23,870 nucleotides of DNA from a virus. Shown here piece after piece: positions 1-7,279 of the stretch (position 1 is its first letter; each line of letters starts with the position of its first letter). The notes under the pieces were generated by a model that was not told where the DNA came from, searched no databases, and worked only from the letters and a program-made list of their open reading frames with translations. The stretch spans positions 1-23,870 of IMG/VR virus record IMGVR_UViG_3300029787_000329. The stretch is one strand, 5' to 3'. The translations under genes were made by a program, and so were the position numbers.

Positions 1-8
1 ACATAATT

Positions 9-1001
9 ATGCAAGATAAAATTAAAGAAGACTTGTTTTACAAGGAAGAGTTTAACTTCAGTTACTCTTCCTTAAACAGGTTATTATTTTCACCAAAACT
101 CTTTTATAGAGAATATATCCTTAAAGAAAGGGAAACCAAGATGGAAAAACATCTGATAGAGGGTAGGTTAATACACCTACTACTATTAGAACCAGATAGG
201 TTTGATGAAGAATTTGTTATGTCACCATTAAAGATGCCTACAGATTCAGTCAAAAAAATATTAAGAAATGTTAGTAGTAAAATTACTGACCCAAATAATT
301 ATATGAAGCTAAAAGATTTAGATGTTCAGATACTAGAAGCTTTGAAAGAGGAGAATCTGTATCAATCATTTAAGGAAGATCAAAAAAGATTAGATAAAAT
401 AATAACAGAAGAAAGTGAAGCGTATTTTAAATTTCTACAAACAACAGGTAAAACTATAGTTGATGCAGATACATTTGCACGTTGTATGGATCGTGTTGTT
501 ATAATCCGGGCTAATGATGATGTAACTAAGTTACTAATGCAAGAAGCTACTGATTTTGAAATGGATACTATACAGGTGCACAATGAGAAGTTTTTAGATT
601 GTAAATTAAATGATTATAAATTTGGATTAAAAGGTTATGTTGATAAGTATATAATTGATGATGAGTCAAAGACAATAACTATTGTAGATCTTAAAACTAC
701 TGCAAAACCATTAGAAAACTTTGCAGAAACAGTGGATTTTTACAATTATTGGCTTCAAGCAGCTATATATTCACTACTTGTTGTTAAAAATGTTGATGAA
801 AATCAACAGAAATACAAAATTATTTTTAAATTTGTTGCTATAGACAAGTATGATCAAGTATATGTCTTTCCTGTATCGGAACAAACATTAGTGAGATGGA
901 TGACATCTCTGAAAGAAGCATTACAAGAAGCAAATTATCACTACAGTGAAAGAAAATATGACTTGCCATATGTGTTTGCTAAAGGTAATGTAACACTATG
1001 A
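9..1001 (+). CDS. PD-(D/E)XK exonuclease, RecE/Cas4-like (DUF3799 type)
   Basis: Predicted DNA exonuclease of the PD-(D/E)XK superfamily, probably acting in phage replication or recombination by resecting double-stranded ends. The 330-residue protein has the family layout. An N-terminal His motif (GRLIHLLLLEPDRF, H56) resembles the RecE/DUF3799 pattern. GYVD follows at 209-212 (D212), then the core VDLKT at 226-230 (D227, K229), then QAAIY at 250-254, the Q-x3-Y helix typical of Cas4 and RecB nucleases. No cysteine cluster like that of Cas4 is present, so a RecE-like or DUF3799 assignment fits better. The ATG lies 8 bases from the window edge, so an upstream operon partner cannot be seen. Its stop overlaps the next start by 4 bases (ATGA). 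The position next to DNA polymerase supports a replication role. The nuclease fold is confident; the exact substrate is inferred. Confidence 0.85.
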   Translation: MQDKIKEDLFYKEEFNFSYSSLNRLLFSPKLFYREYILKERETKMEKHLIEGRLIHLLLLEPDRFDEEFVMSPLKMPTDSVKKILRNVSSKITDPNNYMKLKDLDVQILEALKEENLYQSFKEDQKRLDKIITEESEAYFKFLQTTGKTIVDADTFARCMDRVVIIRANDDVTKLLMQEATDFEMDTIQVHNEKFLDCKLNDYKFGLKGYVDKYIIDDESKTITIVDLKTTAKPLENFAETVDFYNYWLQAAIYSLLVVKNVDENQQKYKIIFKFVAIDKYDQVYVFPVSEQTLVRWMTSLKEALQEANYHYSERKYDLPYVFAKGNVTL

Positions 1002-1576
1002 AACAAATTTATAAATCTTATTTTCAAAAGAGCAAAGTATTCTTATACCCTTTACTAAGAATTAAAAAGGGTATAAGATTTGTTCCTGCAGAGACATATA
1101 TAACTTGGAGTCATGATCTTATTGACTCTAAAAATGTATTAATATGTGCCTATCAAATTAGTAAAATAACTAAGAATGAACAAGAGGCAAAAACTAAACA
1201 AGAGTTTAATACATTTGTTAAAGAACATTTAGAGACTAATGAGTTTTACCACTCAAGACACTTTACAGATAACTTAGATATAATTGTATTTGATTTAAGT
1301 TACTTTAAACACGACATAAAAATGTTTAGAGAAGGTAAGTATTCAAAGTTTTCTAGATTAACTAAAGATATTATATTAGATTTTTTTGGTGATATAGGAA
1401 CTATATCTAAGTATATGGAAAGTTATTTATTTCCAGAAAAATATTATGATGTTTATTCTGATATTTTAAATGTACCTATATCTCTGTTAGCAGAAACTAT
1501 AGAGCTATGTGATAAACCAGATTTAGATAAAGAAGATTTTAAAAAACAAGTATTAGAACTTCAATTATTTAAATAA
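998..1576 (+). CDS. Hypothetical protein in replication operon
   Basis: A 192-residue soluble protein with no motif I recognise. It starts with an ATG overlapping the stop of the exonuclease gene by 4 bases, so the two are translationally coupled and probably act in the same process. The N-terminus is basic and aromatic (MKQIYKSYFQKSKVFLYPLL). The rest is a mix of acidic and aromatic residues without signal peptide, membrane segment or cysteine cluster. The stop codon (TAA) is 31 bases before the next ATG. It could be an accessory factor for the exonuclease or a phage-specific regulator, but nothing in the sequence decides this. Confidence 0.8.
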   Translation: MKQIYKSYFQKSKVFLYPLLRIKKGIRFVPAETYITWSHDLIDSKNVLICAYQISKITKNEQEAKTKQEFNTFVKEHLETNEFYHSRHFTDNLDIIVFDLSYFKHDIKMFREGKYSKFSRLTKDIILDFFGDIGTISKYMESYLFPEKYYDVYSDILNVPISLLAETIELCDKPDLDKEDFKKQVLELQLFK

Positions 1577-1581
1577 TTTAT

Positions 1582-1589
1582 TATATTTG
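1582..1589 (+). promoter_or_regulatory. Candidate Bacteroidetes -7 element
   Basis: TATATTTG matches the Bacteroidetes -7 consensus TAnnTTTG, 18 bases before the ATG at 1608. The -33 position at N19 spacing reads CTTC rather than TTTG, so this is weaker than the two full promoters at 4032 and 19652. It could give extra expression of the following gene. Confidence 0.4.
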
Positions 1590-1607
1590 CTTTTTAAACA
1601 ATATACT

Positions 1608-2045
1608 ATGAGCGAAAAAATTGGCAAAAATATGATATTAATAAATGCACCAGACTTTCAAAGTATGGCTAAAGCATTTAAGATGATACCTGTAACCAAC
1701 AGCTGTCCTTTTGTTGAGTGTATATACTCAGAAAAAGATAATGTAATGGCAGTTATCACTAAAACAATGAAGCAATCTTACCATATGGTGGCTAAATTGG
1801 ATGACAATGGTGATCCTATTAAAGCAAAAAGTAAAAGACCAAATGGTAAAGAATACAAAGAAGAAAGAAGGTTAGTTGATACTTTCTCAGAATTCTATTT
1901 GCTTACCCCTGCAGAGATTGAAGGATTTGTAGAATCTTTTGCAATCAATTCAAAAACATTTGATTATAAGTCTTTCTTATATCCTAAAGAGGATAAAGAT
2001 AAAATTATTTCGGTTGGAAAACCTGAAATAGTTGAGAAAGCATAG
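1608..2045 (+). CDS. Hypothetical protein, 145 aa, upstream of DNA polymerase
   Basis: Unrecognised soluble protein of 145 residues starting MSEKIGKNMILINAPDFQSM. I chose the ATG at 1608 over an in-frame TTG at 1587, because the TTG is part of a TATATTTG promoter-like element and the ATG is followed by a normal hydrophilic N-terminus. The centre holds a charged stretch (KAKSKRPNGKEYKEERR, about residues 71-87) that could be an exposed basic loop and might contact nucleic acid. There is no signal peptide or membrane segment. It lies between exonuclease/unknown genes and family B polymerase, and is closed by a TAG stop followed at once by two hairpins. A replication accessory such as a single-strand binding protein is possible but unsupported by a motif. 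Confidence 0.8.
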   Translation: MSEKIGKNMILINAPDFQSMAKAFKMIPVTNSCPFVECIYSEKDNVMAVITKTMKQSYHMVAKLDDNGDPIKAKSKRPNGKEYKEERRLVDTFSEFYLLTPAEIEGFVESFAINSKTFDYKSFLYPKEDKDKIISVGKPEIVEKA

Positions 2046-2048
2046 GTT

Positions 2049-2076
2049 TAGGACAACCTTAAATGTCCTATCTTTG
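2049..2076 (+). terminator. Perfect 7-bp inverted repeat overlapping a -7 promoter element
   Basis: TAGGACA (2049-2055) and TGTCCTA (2064-2070) pair perfectly around an 8-base loop, 3 bases after the stop of the upstream gene, and are followed by TCTTTGTTTTTC. It may be a weak intrinsic terminator. The right arm overlaps TATCTTTG (2069-2076), a match to the Bacteroidetes -7 element TAnnTTTG, so it could equally be an operator over a promoter for the polymerase gene. The -33 match is poor (GTTT at N19). Confidence 0.5.
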
Positions 2077-2085
2077 TTTTTCATG

Positions 2086-2122
2086 TAGGGAGCTGGTTTG
2101 TGTGACGGCTCCCTATTTTTTT
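2086..2122 (+). terminator. Strong intrinsic terminator / attenuator before DNA polymerase gene
   Basis: TAGGGAGC (2086-2093) and GCTCCCTA (2108-2115) form a perfect 8-bp GC-rich stem with a 14-base loop, directly followed by seven T (2116-2122). It ends transcription from the exonuclease operon or, if the promoter-like element at 2069-2076 is real, acts as an attenuator in the leader of the polymerase mRNA. The loop and 3' arm resemble the leader hairpin at 4075-4109. Confidence 0.7.
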
Positions 2123-2139
2123 ACATTAAATTTAATTAT

Positions 2140-4044
2140 ATGAATCATTGGGTAATGGATTATGAAACATTATCTAATTGTTTTGTAGGTGTATTTACAC
2201 ATTACAAAACTGAAGAGACTAAAATCTTTTCAATATGTAAACTACAAAATGATTTTGATAAGTTCATAGAATTCTTAAAAGAAAATATACGGAATAAAGA
2301 GTGGCATATATCCTATAATGGATTAGCATTTGATGCACAGATCACTCACTATATAATAAAAGATTATGAGAATTTAAAACTCATGGATGGAGAAGAAATT
2401 GCTCAAGAAATTTATAATTGTGCACAAAGATGCATAGAAAAAAGTAATGCTCATGAATTTCAAGAATTTCCTGAATGGCACATGTCTATTAAACAAATAG
2501 ATGTATTTAAATTAAATCATTGGGATAATATGGCTAAAAGATCTAGTCTTAAATGGATAGAATATACTATGGACTGGGATAATATCTTAGATATGCCTAT
2601 ACACCATGAAACAGATATAAATACACAAGATCAATTAGATCTAATTATTAAATATTGTATTAATGATGTAAAAGCAACTAAAGAGATATTTAATAGATGT
2701 AAACCTTTAATTGCATTAAGAAAAAATTTAACTGAAAAATATAATATTAATTTGTTTAGTGCATCTGAACCAAGAATAAGTAAAGAAATCTTTGCATACT
2801 ATCTTAGTAAAGAACTAGACATGCCAAAATATGAAGTTAAAAAGTTAAGAACATTTAGAAATGTAATTAAAGTTAAAGATCTTATATTAGACTATACTAA
2901 GTTTGAGACACTTGAATTTAAAACTTTATTAGAGAAATTTAAAACAGTGGAAGTAAATCCTAATTATACTAAAGGAGGATTTAAATCTTCTGTTAAATAT
3001 AAAGGTGTAAAGACTGACTTTGGATTAGGTGGTGCTCATGGTGCTACTAAAGCTGGAGTGTATGAGTCTAATGATGAAAAAGTTATAATGTCTTCAGATG
3101 TTACTAGCTTCTATCCTAACTTAGCTATTGTTAACAAATATTCTCCTGCACATATACCTAAAGAAAAGTTTTGTGAACTATATGAATGGTTCTTTACAGA
3201 AAGAAAAAAAATTCCTAAGAGTGATCCTATGAACTATGTATATAAAATTATACTTAATAGTACATATGGTCTTAGCAATGATAAAAACTCTTTTTTGTAT
3301 GATCCACAGTTTACTATGTTTATTACTATTAATGGTCAACTTACACTAATGATGTTGTATGAAATGATTATGACTAGAATACCTGAAGCAACTGCTTTAA
3401 TGCAAAATACTGATGGTGTTGAGACTATAATCCCGCGGAATAAAGTAGACTTATATATGGAGATCTGTAAAGAATGGGAAGAGATTACCAATCTTAACCT
3501 AGAACATGATCAGTATAGTAAACTAGTGTTAGCTGATGTCAATAACTATATAGCTGTTGACACCAATGGTAAAGCTAAATGTAAAGGTAGATTTGAATAT
3601 GAAGGGTTAGCCCTTCATAAGAACAAGTCTAAAATGATCATTCCAAAAGCACTGTATGCTTACTTTGTTGATGGAACTTTACCTGAATATACAATAAAAC
3701 ACAATAGAAATATTCTTGATTATTGTATAGGAGGTAAATCTAAAGGAGCATGGAGACAACATGCTATATATGTTAAAAATGGAATTGCAAAAAAAGATGA
3801 ATTACAAAAAATAAATAGATATTATATTTCAAACAAAGGCTGTAAAATAGTAAAAATAAATAAAAATGATAAAAGAGAAATTCAACTAGAATCAGGCCAA
3901 TGGGTACAAACTGTAATGAATCAATTAGAACACAAAACGTTCTCAGACTATAACATTAATGAAAAATATTATCTAAATGCAATTGAGAAAGAAATAAATA
4001 ACATAATTGGTGTAAAAACTAACCAACTAGATTTGTTTCAATAA
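2140..4044 (+). CDS. Family B DNA polymerase with 3'-5' exonuclease
   Basis: Phage replicative DNA polymerase of family B, 634 residues from the ATG at 2140. An in-frame TTG at 2098 lies inside the terminator hairpin and is rejected. The exonuclease motifs are all present: Exo I DYE (D7, E9), Exo II NGLAFD (N60, D65) and Exo III Y-C-I-N-D (Y172, D176). Polymerase motif A is DVTSFYPN (D320-N327), with the preceding GLGGAHG (about 295-301) at the place of the usual GG loop. Motif B is KIILNSTYG (369-377). Motif C reads QNTDG (422-426) where most family members have DTD: the catalytic D425 is kept, but the first Asp is Asn423. The protein is short for family B and shows no obvious terminal-protein-priming insertion, though I cannot exclude one. 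It lies downstream of exonuclease-type genes and a terminator/promoter pair, which suggests separate control. Confidence 0.92.
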   Translation: MNHWVMDYETLSNCFVGVFTHYKTEETKIFSICKLQNDFDKFIEFLKENIRNKEWHISYNGLAFDAQITHYIIKDYENLKLMDGEEIAQEIYNCAQRCIEKSNAHEFQEFPEWHMSIKQIDVFKLNHWDNMAKRSSLKWIEYTMDWDNILDMPIHHETDINTQDQLDLIIKYCINDVKATKEIFNRCKPLIALRKNLTEKYNINLFSASEPRISKEIFAYYLSKELDMPKYEVKKLRTFRNVIKVKDLILDYTKFETLEFKTLLEKFKTVEVNPNYTKGGFKSSVKYKGVKTDFGLGGAHGATKAGVYESNDEKVIMSSDVTSFYPNLAIVNKYSPAHIPKEKFCELYEWFFTERKKIPKSDPMNYVYKIILNSTYGLSNDKNSFLYDPQFTMFITINGQLTLMMLYEMIMTRIPEATALMQNTDGVETIIPRNKVDLYMEICKEWEEITNLNLEHDQYSKLVLADVNNYIAVDTNGKAKCKGRFEYEGLALHKNKSKMIIPKALYAYFVDGTLPEYTIKHNRNILDYCIGGKSKGAWRQHAIYVKNGIAKKDELQKINRYYISNKGCKIVKINKNDKREIQLESGQWVQTVMNQLEHKTFSDYNINEKYYLNAIEKEINNIIGVKTNQLDLFQ

Positions 4045-4062
4045 GTTTTATTATTATATTTG
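4032..4062 (+). promoter_or_regulatory. Bacteroidetes-type promoter TTTG-N19-TATATTTG
   Basis: TTTG (4032-4035) is separated by exactly 19 bases from TATATTTG (4055-4062). This matches the known Bacteroidetes primary-sigma promoter (TTG at -33, TAnnTTTG at -7). The -33 lies within the last codons of the polymerase gene. It probably drives the DUF932/radical SAM operon starting at 4133. The same elements and spacing recur at 19652-19682. Confidence 0.75.
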
Positions 4063-4074
4063 TAATTAAGTCCA

Positions 4075-4109
4075 AGGGGGTCAAGGTTCCATTCGTGCAC
4101 GGCCCCCCT
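4075..4109 (+). promoter_or_regulatory. GC-rich leader hairpin in the 5' UTR of the DUF932 gene
   Basis: GGGGGTC (4076-4082) can pair with GGCCCCC (4101-4107, one G-U), or AGGGGG with CCCCCT, across a loop of about 18-23 bases. It lies about 13 bases after the -7 element, so near the 5' end of the transcript. No T-run follows, so it is not a terminator. Its 3' half (GTGCACGGCCCCCCTA) resembles that of the 2086-2115 hairpin (GTGTGACGGCTCCCTA). It may be a regulatory or stabilising mRNA leader. Confidence 0.5.
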
Positions 4110-4132
4110 ATGGCAACTAAAACCAATAAATT

Positions 4133-4993
4133 ATGGGATACACAAGACCAACAACTACTACAAAAGATTTGTTAGTGGCAGCACCACTACCTAATCATGG
4201 AAAAACTTATACGGTTATTCCTCATAAAGATGTCATAGATATTACTAAAACTCTATTAGGCAACAATGGATTCAGAATCACAAAAGAACTTTACAGAGCA
4301 AATATGAATGCTAAAGTAGCACAAGGAGTATATCACCTTGCTTCTACTAAAGATGAAGAAATGGGAATGATGTTTGCTTGGACTAACTCTTATGATAAAA
4401 GTACACGTTTTCAGTGTGCTGTAGGAGCTTTCGTAAATGTATGTAGCAACGGTATGTTATGTGGAGACATGGCAAACTATGCTAGAAAACATACAGGTAA
4501 AGCAGATCATGATATTCATACTCAAATAAGTTCACAAATTAAATCAGCTAATAAGTATTTTGACAAGTTAATTGATGATAAGAATAAAATGAGACAAGTA
4601 TTCTTACCTAAAAAACAACAAGCTGAATTAGTGGGCAGATTATTTTTAGATGAAGAAATCATTGATGCATCACAAGTTTCTGTTATTAAAGCAGAGATGA
4701 AAGATCCATCTTATCATTATTCAGCAGATCTTAATAATGCATGGACATTTTATAATCATGTTACACATTCTTTTAAGAAGTCACATCCACGTACTTGGAT
4801 GAGTGATCAAGTAAAATTTCATGAGTTTATGACTGCAGAACTATTAAGTCAATCTGGTTTACATCAAACGGATAAAAACTGGATAGATTTAAATGGTAAT
4901 GGGCACATAAATGATGGAACATTATTAGGATCAGATTGGGATGCTGATATGGAAGCTCAAGAATATGATACATTTGATGAATTTAAAATATGA
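4133..4993 (+). CDS. DUF932-like phage protein
   Basis: 286-residue protein resembling the DUF932 / phage-plasmid family (TIGR03299-type). The recognisable signature is NSYDKSTRF (85-93), then AVGAFVNVCSNGMLCGD (about 96-112) and RKHTG (118-122). The family's biochemical role is unknown; members are common on phages and plasmids. The C-terminus carries a D-L-N-G-N-G-x-I-x-D-G segment like a calcium-binding loop (about 252-262), followed by a very acidic tail. There is no signal peptide or membrane segment. It is first in an operon behind a full Bacteroidetes promoter and a leader hairpin, and its stop overlaps the radical SAM start by 4 bases (ATGA), suggesting the two products work together. 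The family call is from motif memory, not a profile search. Confidence 0.75.
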   Translation: MGYTRPTTTTKDLLVAAPLPNHGKTYTVIPHKDVIDITKTLLGNNGFRITKELYRANMNAKVAQGVYHLASTKDEEMGMMFAWTNSYDKSTRFQCAVGAFVNVCSNGMLCGDMANYARKHTGKADHDIHTQISSQIKSANKYFDKLIDDKNKMRQVFLPKKQQAELVGRLFLDEEIIDASQVSVIKAEMKDPSYHYSADLNNAWTFYNHVTHSFKKSHPRTWMSDQVKFHEFMTAELLSQSGLHQTDKNWIDLNGNGHINDGTLLGSDWDADMEAQEYDTFDEFKI

Positions 4994-5859
4994 CATTAGT
5001 CACTAGAGATATTAGAAAAAGTCTGAAGATTAGACCTTCGGGTAGATCTACAGACTTTATATCTCCAAGCTTTGGTTGGGGATGTTTATATGATTGTTCA
5101 TATTGTTATATGAAAAGGCACAAGCCTGAAGGATTATCAATAGCAACAAATGCAAACCAAATACTAACAGAGATAAACAACCATTCTATATTTGCAAAAC
5201 TAGAAACAAAAAAACCAAATCAAACACATCCAAAATATATTACATATGATATTAGTTGTAATGAAGACTTTGCTCTTCATTGTAAGTACCATAATTGGCA
5301 ATTTATATTTGATTTTTTCAAGTATAATGAAGATATAATGGGAAGCTTTGCAACTAAGTATGTTAACAAAGAATTACTTAAATACAATCCAAACAAGAAG
5401 ATTAGAATACGTTTCAGTATGATGCCTGAAAAGAAACGTGCATTACATGAACCTAACACATCAACAATATTAGAAAGAGTACAAGCAATAGATAAGTTTA
5501 AAGAAGCAGGATATGATGTTCATATTAACTTTAGTCCCATATTAGTTTATGAAGGCTGGTTAGATGACTATGAAGAGTTATTTGCTTTAATAAATAACAA
5601 TGTAAGATATGAAGAGGGTGTTTATGCTGAGTGTATATTTTTAACACACAACAAGAATAAACATTACAAAAACTTAATAGATAATAAAGAAAAACAAGAA
5701 GTAGATTTGTGGACACCTAGTCTACAAGAGAGTAAAACATCACAATATGGAGGTAGAAACGTTAGATATAAACATAAATTAAAAGAACAGTTTATTGATG
5801 CATTTATAAAAGAACATGATAACGTAATACCTTGGAATAAAATTAGATATATATTTTAA
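4990..5859 (+). CDS. Radical SAM enzyme, spore photoproduct lyase-like
   Basis: 289-residue radical S-adenosylmethionine enzyme. The [4Fe-4S] ligands are the canonical C-x3-C-x2-C at C32, C36 and C39 in GWGCLYDCSYCYMK. The aromatic context and early position of the cluster resemble the SplB (spore photoproduct lyase) family and its phage or bacterial relatives, which use a 5'-deoxyadenosyl radical on DNA or other substrates. In a phage this could mean repair of UV photoproducts or modification of a base or nucleotide; the sequence alone does not decide. RIRFSMMPEKKRALHEP (about 139-155) and VHINFSPILVYEGW (about 176-189) fit later strands of the barrel. The start overlaps the DUF932 stop by 4 bases. 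The radical SAM fold is confident; the SPL subfamily is moderate. Confidence 0.85.
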   Translation: MTLVTRDIRKSLKIRPSGRSTDFISPSFGWGCLYDCSYCYMKRHKPEGLSIATNANQILTEINNHSIFAKLETKKPNQTHPKYITYDISCNEDFALHCKYHNWQFIFDFFKYNEDIMGSFATKYVNKELLKYNPNKKIRIRFSMMPEKKRALHEPNTSTILERVQAIDKFKEAGYDVHINFSPILVYEGWLDDYEELFALINNNVRYEEGVYAECIFLTHNKNKHYKNLIDNKEKQEVDLWTPSLQESKTSQYGGRNVRYKHKLKEQFIDAFIKEHDNVIPWNKIRYIF

Positions 5860-5860
5860 A

Positions 5861-6034
5861 ATGGGAAAATTTTTATTAGATTGCATTAAGATGATTAGCG
5901 GTTCTATATTACTAATTATCATTATAATATTTTGGGTTATAGCATTAACTTTAACCACTTTAACTGAATTAATCACCAACATTGAGTTAAGATTAACAAG
6001 AATAATGAAAAAATGTTTTGGTGAAAAACTTTAA
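5861..6034 (+). CDS. Small single-pass membrane protein, 57 aa
   Basis: Open frame of 57 residues beginning one base after the radical SAM stop. It starts MGKFLLDCIKMISG and contains a strongly hydrophobic Ile/Leu/Phe helix (about residues 13-32) followed by a basic tail (RLTRIMKKCFGEKL). This is the layout of a small inner-membrane protein. No function is recognised. Tight spacing and an ATG in operon context support it as a real gene, though no homologue is recalled. Confidence 0.65.
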   Translation: MGKFLLDCIKMISGSILLIIIIIFWVIALTLTTLTELITNIELRLTRIMKKCFGEKL

Positions 6035-6051
6035 CTTTTAATTAATTACGT

Positions 6052-6168
6052 ATGGATTTAGAAAAAATGATTTCTATGGAGGAACCAAGTGTTCCTAATA
6101 ATGTGAATGAGGATGGCATGCCAAATGTTGATCCTGAAGTCTTAAGAAAGCTTGAAAAAGAGGCATGA
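6052..6168 (+). CDS. Small acidic protein, 38 aa
   Basis: A 38-residue frame (MDLEKMISMEEPSVPNNV at the start, ending LRKLEKEA) whose stop overlaps the ATG of the next gene by 4 bases (ATGA). This overlap, the same coupling used elsewhere in the window, is the main support. The product is acidic, without membrane segment or cysteines, and has a short C-terminal helix. It might be an adaptor or partner of the protein encoded next. Function unknown. Confidence 0.6.
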   Translation: MDLEKMISMEEPSVPNNVNEDGMPNVDPEVLRKLEKEA

Positions 6169-6485
6169 CTTATGACAAATTCATGGAACTTCTAGAACAG
6201 AGGTTCACTAAAACTAGAGAAACTTATGCTGTAAAAATGAACGAATATGCTACTGACCTAGATGTATTCCAATCATTTAAAAAAGGTGTAGGTTTTTCTT
6301 TTCATGATACACCAGAAGGTGTAGCTTGGGAATATGCTTGCAAACATTTTGAATGTATTAAAACCATTATAAGCAAATGTCCCGGAGAGGTCCCAACAGA
6401 TGAACTGTTAGAAGAAAAAATAGGAGATGCCATAAACTATCTTATAATTCTTGAGGGGCTTATAAAAGAAAGAGGAGATCAATAG
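6165..6485 (+). CDS. MazG/DUF1599-like small alpha-helical phage protein
   Basis: 106-residue all-helical protein. KMNEYATDLDVFQSFKKG (about 24-41), then WEYACKHFECIKTII (about 55-69), then LEEKIGDAINYLIILEGLI (about 81-99) resembles a widespread phage family related to DUF1599 and to all-alpha NTP pyrophosphohydrolases of the MazG type. In such folds an acidic E-x-x-x-D pair (here in EEKIGD) helps bind metal. A role in nucleotide-pool cleaning or modified-nucleotide metabolism would fit beside polymerase and reductase, but activity is inferred. It is the last gene of the plus-strand block and its stop lies in the loop of the bidirectional terminator. Confidence 0.65.
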   Translation: MTYDKFMELLEQRFTKTRETYAVKMNEYATDLDVFQSFKKGVGFSFHDTPEGVAWEYACKHFECIKTIISKCPGEVPTDELLEEKIGDAINYLIILEGLIKERGDQ

Positions 6486-6499
6486 TCTCCTCTTTTTTT
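6471..6499. terminator. Bidirectional intrinsic terminator between convergent operons
   Basis: AGAGGAGA (6471-6478) and TCTCCTCT (6486-6493) form a perfect 8-bp stem with a 7-base loop. On the plus strand T7 follows; on the minus strand the hairpin is followed by TTTCTTTT. It serves both the plus-strand replication operon and the minus-strand late operon, which meet here. Confidence 0.85.
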
Positions 6500-6623
6500 A
6501 TCTTCCTTGTCCTCTATAGGGTTTCTTGTAACCGTTTTGAGATTTACTAGCATTCTTACTATGAACACCTTTTCTTTTTGTTGTAGAATTACTTCTAAAG
6601 GTAAATGTATTTTTTAATGCCAT
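6498..6623 (-). CDS. Small basic protein, 41 aa, end of late operon
   Basis: Minus-strand frame of 41 residues starting MALKNTFTFRSNSTTKRKG and ending YKKPYRGQGR. It is very rich in Lys, Arg, Ser and Asn. Its ATG overlaps the stop of the preceding gene by one base (TAATG) and its stop abuts the bidirectional terminator, so it is the last gene of the late operon. The composition suggests an unstructured nucleic-acid-binding or virion-packaged peptide. Similar short basic proteins are familiar from marine phages, from memory only. No enzymatic motif. Confidence 0.7.
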   Translation of the reverse strand: MALKNTFTFRSNSTTKRKGVHSKNASKSQNGYKKPYRGQGR

Positions 6624-7279
6624 TATCTATAGAATTTACCATTTTTGTCTATTTTAAGACCACCACCTTTACTTTTCATACCTGGAGCTGTTTTACCACC
6701 TCTAGCTTTAACAGGACCACCTTTCTTTTCAATTGAGTAATTCATGTTTGGTTTAAAGTTAGGATTTTTTGTACTGTCAAGATTAACTCTTGTGTTATCC
6801 ATTTGATAAGTGTTAAGGTCAGTATCAAAATTATAGTATTCTACAGCATTTGTATCTATTTTTTTTGTACCGTCTCCCCTTTTTAACAAGTAATAAGCTA
6901 AAAGTGCATTACCACCTAAAAGTGCTGTTTTTCCTTTATTTCTTAATGCTAACTTAACAGGATCTACAGTAAGATTTTTTACAGAAGGTAATTTTATATT
7001 TGGATTATAGTTAAAAGCTCTATTAAAAAATCCTGGTTCCTTTTTTACATTTTCTTTTTTTGCACCTTTACCTGTATTTTTACCTGTACCTGTATTTTTA
7101 CTACTAAAACTACTAGTTTCACGATTTACTTTAAATCTATTATCAAGAGTACCATCAGCTTTATATATAAGTTTGCTATTGTTTTGGAAAGCCTTAGCTG
7201 CAGCTTTCCAATTTTTAGGATTAAACATTTTGAAGAATCCAGTTTGTGCTTTAGGTAATTGTTTTTTTATCTTTTTCAT
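6623..7279 (-). CDS. LPKAQ/Gly-rich basic late protein, 218 aa
   Basis: Unrecognised 218-residue basic protein with modules shared with the gene at 7675-8322. Near the N-terminus it has KQLPKAQTGFFKMF (about 7-20), matching DLPKAQAGFFKAG there. Near the C-terminus it has GGPVKARGGKTAPGMKSKGG, matching GGPVMNERGMKVPGMMKDGG. The centre is low-complexity Lys/Asn/Gly (about 55-80), followed by a mildly hydrophobic helix (TALLGGNALLAYYLL, about 117-131). There is no signal peptide. It overlaps the holin gene by 4 bases and the 41-residue gene by one. Composition and position point to a virion-associated or DNA-binding internal protein; a lysis role is possible from the holin neighbour. Function not established. 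Confidence 0.75.
   Translation of the reverse strand: MKKIKKQLPKAQTGFFKMFNPKNWKAAAKAFQNNSKLIYKADGTLDNRFKVNRETSSFSSKNTGTGKNTGKGAKKENVKKEPGFFNRAFNYNPNIKLPSVKNLTVDPVKLALRNKGKTALLGGNALLAYYLLKRGDGTKKIDTNAVEYYNFDTDLNTYQMDNTRVNLDSTKNPNFKPNMNYSIEKKGGPVKARGGKTAPGMKSKGGGLKIDKNGKFYR

Noticed and set aside
9-1001. Cas4 and hence a possible CRISPR link
   Set aside because: No Cas4-type cysteine cluster, no cas neighbours and no repeat-spacer array; the N-terminal His motif fits RecE/DUF3799 phage exonucleases better.
1587-1607. Upstream TTG start for the 145-residue protein
   Set aside because: The TTG is the end of a TATATTTG promoter-like element; the ATG at 1608 gives a normal N-terminus.
2098-2139. 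Upstream TTG start for DNA polymerase
   Set aside because: It lies within the terminator hairpin loop and adds non-family residues; the ATG at 2140 is 18 bases before the DYET motif.
5277-5982. Several minus-strand frames of 60-67 residues opposite the radical SAM and small membrane genes
   Set aside because: They overlap well-supported plus genes, have no coupling to one another and show no motif.
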